Source: CBDCUW01 sp963734865 (GTDB taxonomy: Bacteria > Planctomycetota > Planctomycetia > Pirellulales > Pirellulaceae). From it: 64,000 nt of DNA. Below the pieces are notes generated by a model. That model made no database searches, was not told the origin of the DNA, and saw only the letters and a program-made list of their open reading frames with translations. Shown one piece after another: positions 8,304 through 17,149 of this stretch (position 1 is the first letter of the stretch; every line of letters begins with the position of its first letter). The stretch spans positions 310,001 to 374,000 of the forward strand of contig CAVTIV010000008.1 of NCBI GenBank assembly GCA_963734865.1. Direction: 5' to 3'. Position numbers and translations under genes: made by a program.

Positions 8304-9416
8304 TCAACCGTTCTTCGCGGCAAAGTCTTTCATGAACGTGGCGAGCAATTCGACGCCCTCACGAGGCATGGCGTTATAGATGCTGGCGCGGATCCCACCA
8401 ACGCTGCGATGACCCTTCAGGTTGGCCAGATCTTGTCGCGCCGCTTCGTCAACGAACTTGGATTGCAATTCATCGTTGGGCAGCGTGAATGTCACGTTCA
8501 TCATTGAACGACTCTCCTTATCCGCATGACCCTTGTAAAAACCGCCGCCCGAATCGATCACATCGTAAAGCAACTGAGACTTCTGACGATTCAGCTTTTC
8601 CATCGCCTGCAGACCACCAATGTCGTCGGCCAGCCAATGTGCGACCTTGCCGAGCACATAAATGGCGAACGTCGGTGGCGTGTTCCACATCGAGTCGTTT
8701 TCGGCATGGTTCTTGTATTGCAAGTATCCGGGAAGGTTCTCGCTGCCCAGTTCCAGCAAATCGCGGCGAACAATTGCAACGGTCACACCTGCCGGCCCGG
8801 CGTTCTTCTGGGCACAGGCATACAGAATTCCGTATTTGTCGATCGGCACGGGACGACACAGAAAATCGCTCGATGCATCGCTGACCAGCGGAACGCTGGC
8901 CGGGCAGGTTGGCTCGGCCGCGAATTGGACGCCCTGAATCGTTTCATTGCTGCAGTAGTACAAGTACGCCGCGTCCTCGGCGACCTGGTACTCCGACGCC
9001 GCGGGAACGTGTTTGTAGTTCGAATCCTTGGCATCAAAGATCGCCTCGGTGCGGCCTTCCTTTTTCGCTTCGCCGATCGCCTTTTTGCCCCAAGATCCGG
9101 TTAGCAGATACTGGGCCGTCTTGTCGGTCCCACGCAGCAGATTGGCGGGGACCATGGAAAACTGCAACGCAGCACCACCTTGCAGGAACAGAACCGCATA
9201 ATCATCGCTAATTCCCAGCAGCGACCGGAGTGTGTGCTCCGCGTCATGAAGAATCTCGACGAACGTACTGCTGCGATGACTAATCTCCACGACGGAGGCT
9301 CCGGCACCTGGCAAGCAAACAAACTCTTCTTGCACTTGCTGCAGCACGGAGAGTGGTAACACGGCTGGGCCAGCCGAAAAATTGAAAACGCGCTGAGCGG
9401 TCGCGGTGGCACTCAT
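8304..9416 (-). CDS. serC: Phosphoserine aminotransferase
   Basis: PLP enzyme that converts 3-phosphohydroxypyruvate to phosphoserine with glutamate as donor; it may also serve vitamin B6 synthesis. The protein is 370 residues from the ATG at 9416 (MSATATAQRVFNFSAGPAVLP); a longer reading from 9494 adds a Pro-rich stretch unlike the family. The Schiff-base lysine is K204 in AQKNAGPAG. Other family segments are SHRSSTFVEI, the FLQGGAALQFSMVP loop, DASSDFLCRP and the C-terminal GHRSVGGIRASIYNA. serA follows on the same strand, giving a serC-serA operon. The gene is divergent from putA. Confidence 0.95.
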   Translation of the reverse strand: MSATATAQRVFNFSAGPAVLPLSVLQQVQEEFVCLPGAGASVVEISHRSSTFVEILHDAEHTLRSLLGISDDYAVLFLQGGAALQFSMVPANLLRGTDKTAQYLLTGSWGKKAIGEAKKEGRTEAIFDAKDSNYKHVPAASEYQVAEDAAYLYYCSNETIQGVQFAAEPTCPASVPLVSDASSDFLCRPVPIDKYGILYACAQKNAGPAGVTVAIVRRDLLELGSENLPGYLQYKNHAENDSMWNTPPTFAIYVLGKVAHWLADDIGGLQAMEKLNRQKSQLLYDVIDSGGGFYKGHADKESRSMMNVTFTLPNDELQSKFVDEAARQDLANLKGHRSVGGIRASIYNAMPREGVELLATFMKDFAAKNG

Positions 9417-9773
9417 CGTTAGGGCGTTCCTGGGGATTGTTTTTGGGAAGGGAGTGTTTGGGGGGCAAGCCGACGGTCCGCCACCCATGTGCAAAATGAT
9501 TCAAGCGAGCGATTCTAAACTTAGCCTGGAAACTGCGGAAGGTTGCAACCCTCAGGTCTTTCGCCTCGGGCCGGATCGGGATTCACCACAATCGCGGCAC
9601 CATGGGCGAGAATGGAGCCAAAAATCGCTGAAATGGCTGACCGGGACGGCGTTGAGATTTTTGTCCTCCGGCGATTGGATTGTCTCGCCGATTGACTTCC
9701 AATTGCGGCGTTTCAGCTGACCAAATCCCCCCGGTATCGAACTTCGGCCAGAACAGATCAAGGATCCCAGAAA
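9417..9773. other. Divergent intergenic region serC/putA
   Basis: These 357 bp separate two divergently transcribed genes and must hold both promoters. I see no convincing -35/-10 pair, operator palindrome or small gene. Short G- and T-rich runs near 9440-9465 are the only compositional feature. Confidence 0.4.
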
Positions 9774-12700
9774 ATGAGCCAGCGAGAATCCGATGCGGCC
9801 CGGGCAATTCAATTGGCAGCGGAATTGCTGCGACAAGCTGTCCAGTTGCAAACGCCCCAGGAGCGACGCCAACAAGCCGAACTTGACCGCATGATGGGGC
9901 ATGCCGAAGACAAAGCGACCCTGGTCGAGATGACCGACCAGGCGTTTCGCACGCACACGCCCGCCCGCGTCGCCGACCAGCTGACCCATTTACTCGATGT
10001 CCAAGGCGTTCCCAGGTTCTTCAGCCCCGTCGAACAGGCGATGCTGCGAGGCTTCCAGTCGTTCGGCGAGTATCTGCCGGGCGTCGCTGTCCCCCTGGTG
10101 AAGGAAAAGATGCGGCGCGAAACGGCGAACGTGATCTTGCCCGCCGAGCCGGAACTGTTGTCCGAGCATCTGAGGAATCGCCAGCGTCAGGGCGTGCAAA
10201 TGAATCTGAACCTGCTCGGTGAAGCGCTGCTGGGCGAAGAGGAGACCCGTCGGCGAATGCAAAACTTTGCCGACGCCTTGCGGATGCCGGATGTCCGCTG
10301 CTTGTCGGTGAAAATCACGACGTTGTATAGCCAGGTCTCGCCGCTGGCTCGGACCCACACGATCAACAAGGTCGCCGATCGTTTGGAGACACTCTATCGC
10401 ACCGCTAATCAAGAGATCGACGAGGAAACCGGCCAGCGAAAGTTTGTTTATCTCGACATGGAGGAATACCGCGATCTTGATCTCACGGTCCAAGTGCTGT
10501 TCGAAACACTTGACCGACCGGGACTGGCCGAGACACGTGCGGGGATCGCGCTGCAAGCCTACATCCCAGACTCTTATCAAGTCATGCAACGTTTGATCGA
10601 GTGGTCGCGTCAACGAGTCGCCACCGGAGCGGTACCACTCACCATTCGTTTGGTCAAAGGCGCGAATATGGAAATGGAACGTGTCGAAGCATCGATTGGT
10701 GGTCACGCCCAGGCACCCTATCGGCTCAAGCTACACACCGATGCCAACTACAAGCGGATGCTCCGTGAGCTGATTGACGCCGCCGCCGACGGCCACGTCC
10801 GAGTCGGTGTCGCGTCGCACAACCTGTTTGATGTCGCGCTGGCAATGATTTGGTCGGAGGCGAAAAACATTTCTGACAGTGTTCAAATCGAAATGCTCGA
10901 GGGAATGGCCAATCATCAGCGCCGCGCCATCTCCGCACGTGGTTCCAACATGCTGCTCTATGCGCCGGCCTGTCGTCGCGAAGGATTCCTGAATGCGATC
11001 GGGTATCTGATCCGCCGCTTGGACGAGAATACGGGGCCACAGAACTTCTTGCGGTACGCCTATCGCTTGCAACCCGAAAGCCCCGAGTTCGAGAAACTCG
11101 CCGATGATTTTCGTCAGGCACTCGAACTGGCCGACACCGTCGATGTTTCTCCGCGACGGACCGAGGATCGCCGGCTGCCGCCGGCACAACCGCCGGCTGC
11201 GGACCATTGGACCGATTTCGTAAATGAGCCCGATACCGATTGGTCGCTTCCCAACAATGCCCTGTGGGCCGCCGAGTTGCTTGCGCGATGGAAACCGCGA
11301 TGCAACGAGTCGGTGACAGAAGTGCCGCTGACGATCGAAGAACAGCCGGTCGACAATGCCCAGTGGCAAGATCGTTACGACCCGTCACGGCCAGGCGTCG
11401 TTGTCTGCCGCTACCAACTGGCCTCGCTGGACCAAGTCAAATACTGCGTGTCGTTGGCAAAGCGTGATGCCGGCCACTGGCGAGAGACAACACCCGCTTA
11501 CCGCCATGGCCTGCTGCGACAGGTCGCCCAGAATCTGCGCGAGCGCCGCGGCGATCTGATCGGTGCGATGGTCGCCGATGGCGGCAAAACCGTCGCCCAG
11601 GCCGATCCCGAGATCAGCGAAGCGGTCGATTTCTGCGAGTTCTATCCGCTGACCGTTCGCCATTGGGACCAGCACCCAACAATCACCGCTCAGCCGCGAG
11701 GTGTCACTGCGGTGATCACACCCTGGAACTTTCCACTCGCCATCCCCTGCGGCGGTGTCGCAGCCGCGCTCTCGGCGGGCAACACCGTACTGCTCAAGCC
11801 GGCGGCCGAAACGGTGTTGACCGCATCGCTGTTGTGCCAAGCATTCTGGGATGCGGGTATCCCCCGCGATGTACTGCAAATGGTGCCCTGCGAGGATCCC
11901 GTCGCGGAAGCGGGTCTGGTGACCAACGAATCGGTCAATACCGTGATCTTGACCGGTGGAACCTCGACAGCCAAACGGATGCTCACGGTACGGCCCAATC
12001 TGCACCTGTTGGCAGAAACCGGTGGAAAGAACGCGACGATCGTCACCGCCATGGCCGATCGCGAACTGGCGATCAAACACGTGGTGCAATCCGCGTTCGG
12101 GCACAGTGGACAAAAATGCAGCGCTACGTCGCTGTTGCTGCTGGAGGACGAAGTCTTTCATGACGAAAAATTCAAAGCGACATTGGCCGATGCGGTCGAA
12201 AGCTTGCAGGTCGGTTCGGCCTGGGAGCTACACACTTCGATGGGGCCGTTGATCAGTACCCCGCACGCCGATTTGACGCGCGGCTTAAAAACGTTGGAGG
12301 ATGACGAGTCTTGGTTGGTCGTTCCCGAGCATATTGTCGACAATCCCAATCTCTATCGCCCCGGCGTCAAATGGAACATTCGCGCCGGTGGCTTTACCCA
12401 TTCGACCGAACTGTTTGGTCCCGTGCTCGGCGTGATGTCATTTTCCAGACTCGAAGAGGCGATCGAGATTGTACGGTCGACCGGTTATGGATTGACCAGC
12501 GGCTTGGAAAGCTTGGATGACCGAGAAATCGAATTGTGGAAGCAGTCGATCCGCGCCGGCAACCTGTACGTCAATCGCCCGACCACCGGAGCGATCGTGC
12601 TCCGTCAACCGTTCGGTGGTGTCGGACTGAGCGCCTATGGACCGGGCGTCAAAGCGGGCGGACCGCACTATGTCCTGGCACTGATGCATCTGAACGATAC

Positions 12701-13370
12701 CGGCGGTCCGACCATCCGCTCACAATCGGACCACGGCTACCCAGACAACGAACTCGATCAACTGACCGATTGGTGCGAAACATTGACGCCACGAATCGAT
12801 CCGGCCGTGGCTGAAGATCTGTTCGCTGCCATGGCAAGTCAACGGAACGCTATCGAACAGGAGTTCTCGCGTGAACACGATACGGTTCGGTTGGTTGGAC
12901 AAGACAACCTGCGACGATATCGCAGTGTTCGGTCGATGACCATTCGCGTCGCCAACGATGATGCCATCGGCAATGCGTTGGTCTCGCTGTCAGCCGCCAT
13001 CGCCGTGGGAGCTCAGGTCACACTATCGATCGATTCGGACACGGATCCGGAAGCCAAAGAACTGTTGGAGTCAACCGCCGACTTTGTACCCGGGCTCATT
13101 CACCCGCTGGAAGAGACCGATTGGGAACTCGCCGCCAGGATCCGCGGGGGTCACGTCAACCGCCTGCGACTGCTCGGCGGCAACAGCATCTCGTCAACGG
13201 TCAGTCAAGCTTGTGCCGATGCGTTCGTGACCATCGTGAACGATCCGGTGCTGCGAGACGGACGAATCGAGTGTTTGCGGTACATGGACGAGCAGTCGAT
13301 CTCGCATGACTACCATCGCTACGGCAACTTGGGGCGGAGAGCCGATGAGAGACGACGGGAAGTGCTGTAA
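9774..13370 (+). CDS. putA: Bifunctional proline dehydrogenase / glutamate-semialdehyde dehydrogenase
   Basis: A 1198-residue fusion that oxidises proline to glutamate in two steps. The N-terminal half is the FAD-dependent proline dehydrogenase barrel (segments LSVKITTLYSQVSP, YLDMEEYRDLDLT, LVKGANMEME, ASHNLFDVA and the RYAYRLQPESPEFEKLA end). The C-terminal half is an aldehyde dehydrogenase with ITPWNFPLAIP, the general-base E748 (AETGGKN) and the catalytic C782 (GQKCSAT). A further C-terminal stretch of about 200 residues after the ALDH core resembles the extra ALDH-superfamily-like domain of type B PutA. There is no N-terminal ribbon-helix-helix, so it should not be the autoregulating trifunctional form. 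A membrane-associated peripheral enzyme is usual for the family. The start is the ATG at 9774. Confidence 0.94.
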   Translation: MSQRESDAARAIQLAAELLRQAVQLQTPQERRQQAELDRMMGHAEDKATLVEMTDQAFRTHTPARVADQLTHLLDVQGVPRFFSPVEQAMLRGFQSFGEYLPGVAVPLVKEKMRRETANVILPAEPELLSEHLRNRQRQGVQMNLNLLGEALLGEEETRRRMQNFADALRMPDVRCLSVKITTLYSQVSPLARTHTINKVADRLETLYRTANQEIDEETGQRKFVYLDMEEYRDLDLTVQVLFETLDRPGLAETRAGIALQAYIPDSYQVMQRLIEWSRQRVATGAVPLTIRLVKGANMEMERVEASIGGHAQAPYRLKLHTDANYKRMLRELIDAAADGHVRVGVASHNLFDVALAMIWSEAKNISDSVQIEMLEGMANHQRRAISARGSNMLLYAPACRREGFLNAIGYLIRRLDENTGPQNFLRYAYRLQPESPEFEKLADDFRQALELADTVDVSPRRTEDRRLPPAQPPAADHWTDFVNEPDTDWSLPNNALWAAELLARWKPRCNESVTEVPLTIEEQPVDNAQWQDRYDPSRPGVVVCRYQLASLDQVKYCVSLAKRDAGHWRETTPAYRHGLLRQVAQNLRERRGDLIGAMVADGGKTVAQADPEISEAVDFCEFYPLTVRHWDQHPTITAQPRGVTAVITPWNFPLAIPCGGVAAALSAGNTVLLKPAAETVLTASLLCQAFWDAGIPRDVLQMVPCEDPVAEAGLVTNESVNTVILTGGTSTAKRMLTVRPNLHLLAETGGKNATIVTAMADRELAIKHVVQSAFGHSGQKCSATSLLLLEDEVFHDEKFKATLADAVESLQVGSAWELHTSMGPLISTPHADLTRGLKTLEDDESWLVVPEHIVDNPNLYRPGVKWNIRAGGFTHSTELFGPVLGVMSFSRLEEAIEIVRSTGYGLTSGLESLDDREIELWKQSIRAGNLYVNRPTTGAIVLRQPFGGVGLSAYGPGVKAGGPHYVLALMHLNDTGGPTIRSQSDHGYPDNELDQLTDWCETLTPRIDPAVAEDLFAAMASQRNAIEQEFSREHDTVRLVGQDNLRRYRSVRSMTIRVANDDAIGNALVSLSAAIAVGAQVTLSIDSDTDPEAKELLESTADFVPGLIHPLEETDWELAARIRGGHVNRLRLLGGNSISSTVSQACADAFVTIVNDPVLRDGRIECLRYMDEQSISHDYHRYGNLGRRADERRREVL

Positions 13371-13387
13371 AGAGCGAGATTCACCAG

Positions 13388-13935
13388 TTAACGGTCGAAT
13401 CCAAATTCTTCCATCCATCGCTGGGCGTCCTCGCGGCTGACCGAATTCGGCTTATCGTGATCCGGATCGGGATCACCGCCCTGCCCTGCCCCGCTTCGCT
13501 CGATGGCAAGTCGAAGCCTTCCCTCCAATAAATCATCCAGCCAAGCATCCGAGTCGAAAGCGATGCTGCCTCGCCGCGCGGCAGCCGTTTGAATTCGGTG
13601 GTCCGAGGAAACCACGGTCAATCGTTTGGGCGCCGAATGATCTGCAATGATCTCCTCGATCAGGTCATCCGCTTCGCCATGATCGACCGCGAAGCGAACG
13701 TCAATCCCTTCCACAGCAAACCGGCTGGGTCGATCGGGTGGCGGATTCGCGGCATCGAAGACGACACAGGTTCGACCGCGAAGCTCGTCATCCAAGTTTT
13801 GGACAAGCCGATCGATCAACCGCATCCGCTCGCGATGCAACCAATTTGGATCGGCACCCGCGCAGGTGCCGCCGCCGGGGCCACCACGTTATAGCCATCG
13901 ATCAACAGCAACAACGACACTTCACGGTCAGTCAT
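13388..13935 (-). CDS. NYN-domain (YacP-like) putative RNase, frameshifted
   Basis: A YacP-like NYN-domain protein of the PIN-like nuclease fold, probably acting in RNA turnover. The N-terminus MTDREVSLLLLIDGYNVVAP carries the first acidic residue of the fold (LLIDGYN); later segments are TCVVFDAANPPP, GIDVRFAVDHGEADDLIEEII and LTVVSSDHRIQTAAARRG. The frame breaks at 13860-13862: adding one G on the coding strand (GCGCGG to GCGGCGG) joins PAAAP to AGADPNWLHRER. The ATG at 13935 overlaps the truA stop by 8 bases, so translation is coupled to truA. Length after repair is about 182 residues, normal for the family. Confidence 0.8.
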
Positions 13936-14701
13936 AGGTGGGATAGTCAACTCGTACCAGAAACAACCCATGGGGCGGTGCCGTAGGACCAGCGGCTCTT
14001 CTGTCGCATGCATCGATCACGTCACCGATCCACTCGGGCGTTTGTTTTCCTCGTCCCACTTCGACCAGTGTCCCAACGATGTTTCGTACCATGTTGTACA
14101 GAAAACCATCGGCTTCGACTTCGATCGAGAGATAGATTTCGCCTGACTCCGTGATCCGTTGTTCGATCAGCTGGCACATTCGGATCTCCCGGGTCGTCGT
14201 TTTCTTGGCGTCGGCGCCGGCCGCCTGAAAGCTGGCAAAGTCGTGTCGACCGAGAAAACACGAGGCCGCCTGTTTCATCGCCTCGACGTCCAGCGACCCA
14301 TTCACCAGCCATCTGTATCGATACTCGAATACATCTCGCGCCCCGCCGACCTGCAACTGATAACGATATCGTTTCCCGATCGCGTCGCGAATCGCATGAA
14401 AACCGTCCGGTGCGTCAACCGCTTCGCGAACCACAATCGTATCGGGAAGTTGCGTATTGATCGCACGTCCCAGATCGGTCGCCGACGCGCGCCAACGCTG
14501 CAGTGTGCAACTGGCCACTTGGGCCAACGCGTGCACACCGGCATCCGTTCGTCCGCTGCCGACCACCTTCACCGGCTCTTGGCTGATCTTGAACAGCGCC
14601 TGTTGCAGTGTTTCCTGGATGGTTTTTCGCTGAGGTTGGATTTGCCATCCGGAGAATCCGGTGCCATCGTAGGCGATCGTCAGCTTGAAACTACGTGACA
14701 A
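13928..14701 (-). CDS. truA: tRNA pseudouridine(38-40) synthase
   Basis: Cytosolic enzyme that isomerises uridines 38-40 in the anticodon arm of many tRNAs. At 257 residues it matches the family length. The N-terminal LTIAYDGTGFSGWQIQP and the catalytic GRTDAGVHA with nucleophile D53 are present, as are the ARDVFEYRYRW and LGRHDFASF segments and the late YNMVRNIVGTLVEVG motif. It is 9 bp downstream of asd and overlaps the NYN-domain gene, so asd-truA-NYN read as one transcript. Confidence 0.95.
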   Translation of the reverse strand: MSRSFKLTIAYDGTGFSGWQIQPQRKTIQETLQQALFKISQEPVKVVGSGRTDAGVHALAQVASCTLQRWRASATDLGRAINTQLPDTIVVREAVDAPDGFHAIRDAIGKRYRYQLQVGGARDVFEYRYRWLVNGSLDVEAMKQAASCFLGRHDFASFQAAGADAKKTTTREIRMCQLIEQRITESGEIYLSIEVEADGFLYNMVRNIVGTLVEVGRGKQTPEWIGDVIDACDRRAAGPTAPPHGLFLVRVDYPTYD

Positions 14702-14710
14702 ATTTACAAC

Positions 14711-15727
14711 TTACCCGACCGCTGCCGCACGGCGGACCAACAGCTCAGCGATCTGCACGGCGTTGGTGGCCGCACCCTTGCGGAGGTTATCGCTGACACA
14801 CCAAAACGCGATTCCGTTATCGCTGCTGATATCGCGCCGAATACGACCGACAAACACATCATCCTTGCCGTCACAGTCACGGGGCATGGGATATTGCCGA
14901 CCGCCCAGGTCATCAATCACGGTCACACCGTCGGCGTCTCGAAACAACTGTCTCGCTTCATCGACGGACAACGGCCGCTCGGTCTGCACCAAGATCGATT
15001 CGCTATGTCCGATCGTCACCGGAACCCGCACACAGGTCGGGCAAACCTGAATCTCGTCGTCGCCCATGATCTTCCGCGTCTCGTACACCATCTTCATCTC
15101 TTCGCTGGTGTAACCCTCGTGCATTTCCGAGCCGATCTGGGGGATCAGGTTGAATCCGATCGGATACTGGAACGTTTGCGGAGGATGAACGCCGCCGGAG
15201 AGTGCGGCCTGCACACTGAGGTGCAGTTCCTTGTTGCCGGCGATTCCCGCGCCGCTGGTCGCCTGGTAAGTGCTGACAACCACCCGCCGGATGCGAGCGG
15301 CCCGATGAAGCGGGGCCAACGCGACAACCATTTGTGTGGTGCTGCAATTGGGGCTGGCGATGATGCCACGATGAGTATCGACCGCATCGGGATTGACCTC
15401 GGGCACCACCAGCGGCACGTTGGGGTCCATTCGCCAATAGCCGCTTTCGTCAACGACCACCGCACCTTCCTCGACCGCCCAACCGGCGAATTGGGCGGAC
15501 ACTTCATCGGGCGTGCTCGCGATGACCAGATCCACGTCCTTGAACGCTCCCGGTTCGAGCAATTCGATCGTCAATGTCTGGCCACCGACATTGACCTGCT
15601 GGCCAACCGATCGCTCCGAAGCCAATAGCTTCAGCCGCTTGTAGGGGAATTCTCGCTGGACGAGCTGCTCCAACACAATGCGACCGACCGCTCCGGTCGC
15701 GCCTACCAAGGCAAGGGATTCGTACAC
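14711..15727 (-). CDS. asd: Aspartate-semialdehyde dehydrogenase
   Basis: Makes aspartate semialdehyde from aspartyl phosphate with NADPH, the branch point for lysine/diaminopimelate, threonine and methionine. The 338-residue protein begins with the Rossmann motif GATGAVG and carries the catalytic C128 in SPNCSTTQM, followed by STYQATSGAG. Later segments include IPQIGSEMHEGYTSEEMKM and CVRVPVTIGHSESI. Its acid-base His is in the last of these by family pattern. The start is the ATG at 15727. truA follows closely on the same strand. Confidence 0.95.
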   Translation of the reverse strand: MYESLALVGATGAVGRIVLEQLVQREFPYKRLKLLASERSVGQQVNVGGQTLTIELLEPGAFKDVDLVIASTPDEVSAQFAGWAVEEGAVVVDESGYWRMDPNVPLVVPEVNPDAVDTHRGIIASPNCSTTQMVVALAPLHRAARIRRVVVSTYQATSGAGIAGNKELHLSVQAALSGGVHPPQTFQYPIGFNLIPQIGSEMHEGYTSEEMKMVYETRKIMGDDEIQVCPTCVRVPVTIGHSESILVQTERPLSVDEARQLFRDADGVTVIDDLGGRQYPMPRDCDGKDDVFVGRIRRDISSDNGIAFWCVSDNLRKGAATNAVQIAELLVRRAAAVG

Positions 15728-15864
15728 GGATTTTGAGATGGTTAGTGTAAAAAAAGTGTCAGCATTGAAAGAACAAGGCGAACCGATCGAATTGCGATGC
15801 CAGTGACAACGGGTCCGTCACCGAGCAACCGCCGACGAATCACCAGTGCGATCGAGCGACCGCG

Positions 15865-17052
15865 TCATTGATTCATCTTCTTGATCGCCTCGGGAAGCGA
15901 TTTATCGACCAGCCCCAGACCACCGCGACCGCCAATCAATCGCGACTCCACGTCGTCCAAAACGTCTTCGGCACTCGCCTCCCAGAACTTCGAGATCTTC
16001 TCTTTGCCGAGCGGACGATACGATCGGAAAAGCCGAAACCCGACACCACGAGCCGGATCGCTTGTGAACCACCAGGGGCTCTTGGGAAAGTTGGGATCCT
16101 CCTCTTTCCATTGCTCGTCATCCGAGGCGAGCCGCGAGGCGCTTCGCAGGTCCGGTGGATCCATTTCCCAGCTGCCCCCACGAACCACACATGGTGATGA
16201 TGTCGTGGGCCACTGGACGGCATCCACCGCTTTGACGGACTTGTCTGCCAACCAGCCATAGCCCGATTCGGTGTACTGGCCAACCGTCCACTCGGCCACG
16301 TTGCCGTGCATGTCATACAGGCCGAATGGGTTGGGCTTTTTGGTTGCGACTGTCACCGCGCCGGAATCCGCATTGTCAAAGTACCAGGCATAATCATCAA
16401 TGTCATCGGCGCTGTCACCCCAACTGTAGGCGGTGGTGGTACCGCCTCGGGCCGCGTACTCCCACTCCGCTTCGGTCGGCAATCGGTACTGCTGGCCCGT
16501 GACATGGCTCAACCATTTCGTGAACTGCTGTGCAGAATATTGCGTCATCGTGACCGCCGGCTGCAGCGACTCTTCGCCATATTCAAAAGTAAAACTCGGA
16601 TCGTACAGCTCGGTCGGCGCCGTGATCGCATCGACACGATTGTCATCGTTGATCGTTCGCTGCCCTTTGGCCTCGAACTCCTTGAAGATCGAATACAGGT
16701 TCATGAACTCCTTGTACTGTGCCCAGGTGATCTCCGTCTTGGCGACCCACATCGGATCGACAGTCAGTTCGACCTGCGGGCCCTCGTCGTCTCCCCGTTC
16801 CGCTTCACTCTCGGGACTTCCGAATTTGAACGTTCCGCCGGGAACCGGAATCATCTCGAATTCGACGTCGCTGCCGGGAATCATCGTCTTGTAGGGAACC
16901 ATGAAGCCATCATCGACTTTCACCGCGGGACCCTCGGACGGTTTCTCGGTGACGATACCGAGCCGATTGTCGGGCGAATCGGCGTTCGAAGTCGCAGCGG
17001 CGACCAACAGGCTGACGAGCGACAGCATCGCTATTTTCAAGTGATTTTTCAT
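15865..17052 (-). CDS. SUMF1-fold (FGE-like) secreted protein lacking catalytic cysteines
   Basis: A 395-residue exported protein of the formylglycine-generating-enzyme fold. From the ATG at 17052 it has a clear signal peptide (MKNHLKIAMLSLVSLLVAAAT); a longer start at 17115 has no such N-terminus. Fold markers are FEMIPVPGGTFKFGSPESE, VAKTEITWAQYKEFM, YRLPTEAEWEYAARGG, FGLYDMHGNVAEWT and VRGGSWEMDPPDLRSASR. True FGEs carry two Cys in the segment after GGS; here that stretch has none (one Cys lies before it, in SPCVVRGGSW). It is therefore unlikely to activate sulfatases and may instead be a ligand-binding or structural SUMF1 domain. It follows the HtrA gene by 97 bp on the same strand. Confidence 0.85.
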   Translation of the reverse strand: MKNHLKIAMLSLVSLLVAAATSNADSPDNRLGIVTEKPSEGPAVKVDDGFMVPYKTMIPGSDVEFEMIPVPGGTFKFGSPESEAERGDDEGPQVELTVDPMWVAKTEITWAQYKEFMNLYSIFKEFEAKGQRTINDDNRVDAITAPTELYDPSFTFEYGEESLQPAVTMTQYSAQQFTKWLSHVTGQQYRLPTEAEWEYAARGGTTTAYSWGDSADDIDDYAWYFDNADSGAVTVATKKPNPFGLYDMHGNVAEWTVGQYTESGYGWLADKSVKAVDAVQWPTTSSPCVVRGGSWEMDPPDLRSASRLASDDEQWKEEDPNFPKSPWWFTSDPARGVGFRLFRSYRPLGKEKISKFWEASAEDVLDDVESRLIGGRGGLGLVDKSLPEAIKKMNQ

Positions 17053-17149
17053 CAACAAAGACTCAAGACAGAGATTCTTCAGGATCGGGAGCAAGCGGGA
17101 TACGAATATCCCCAACAGCCTACTCGCCAGTCAAAAGTATCCAAGCACA

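Noticed and set aside
15865..17052. Formylglycine-generating enzyme for the sulfatase
   Set aside because: The catalytic Cys segment is missing, and the gene lies 14 kb away from the sulfatase.
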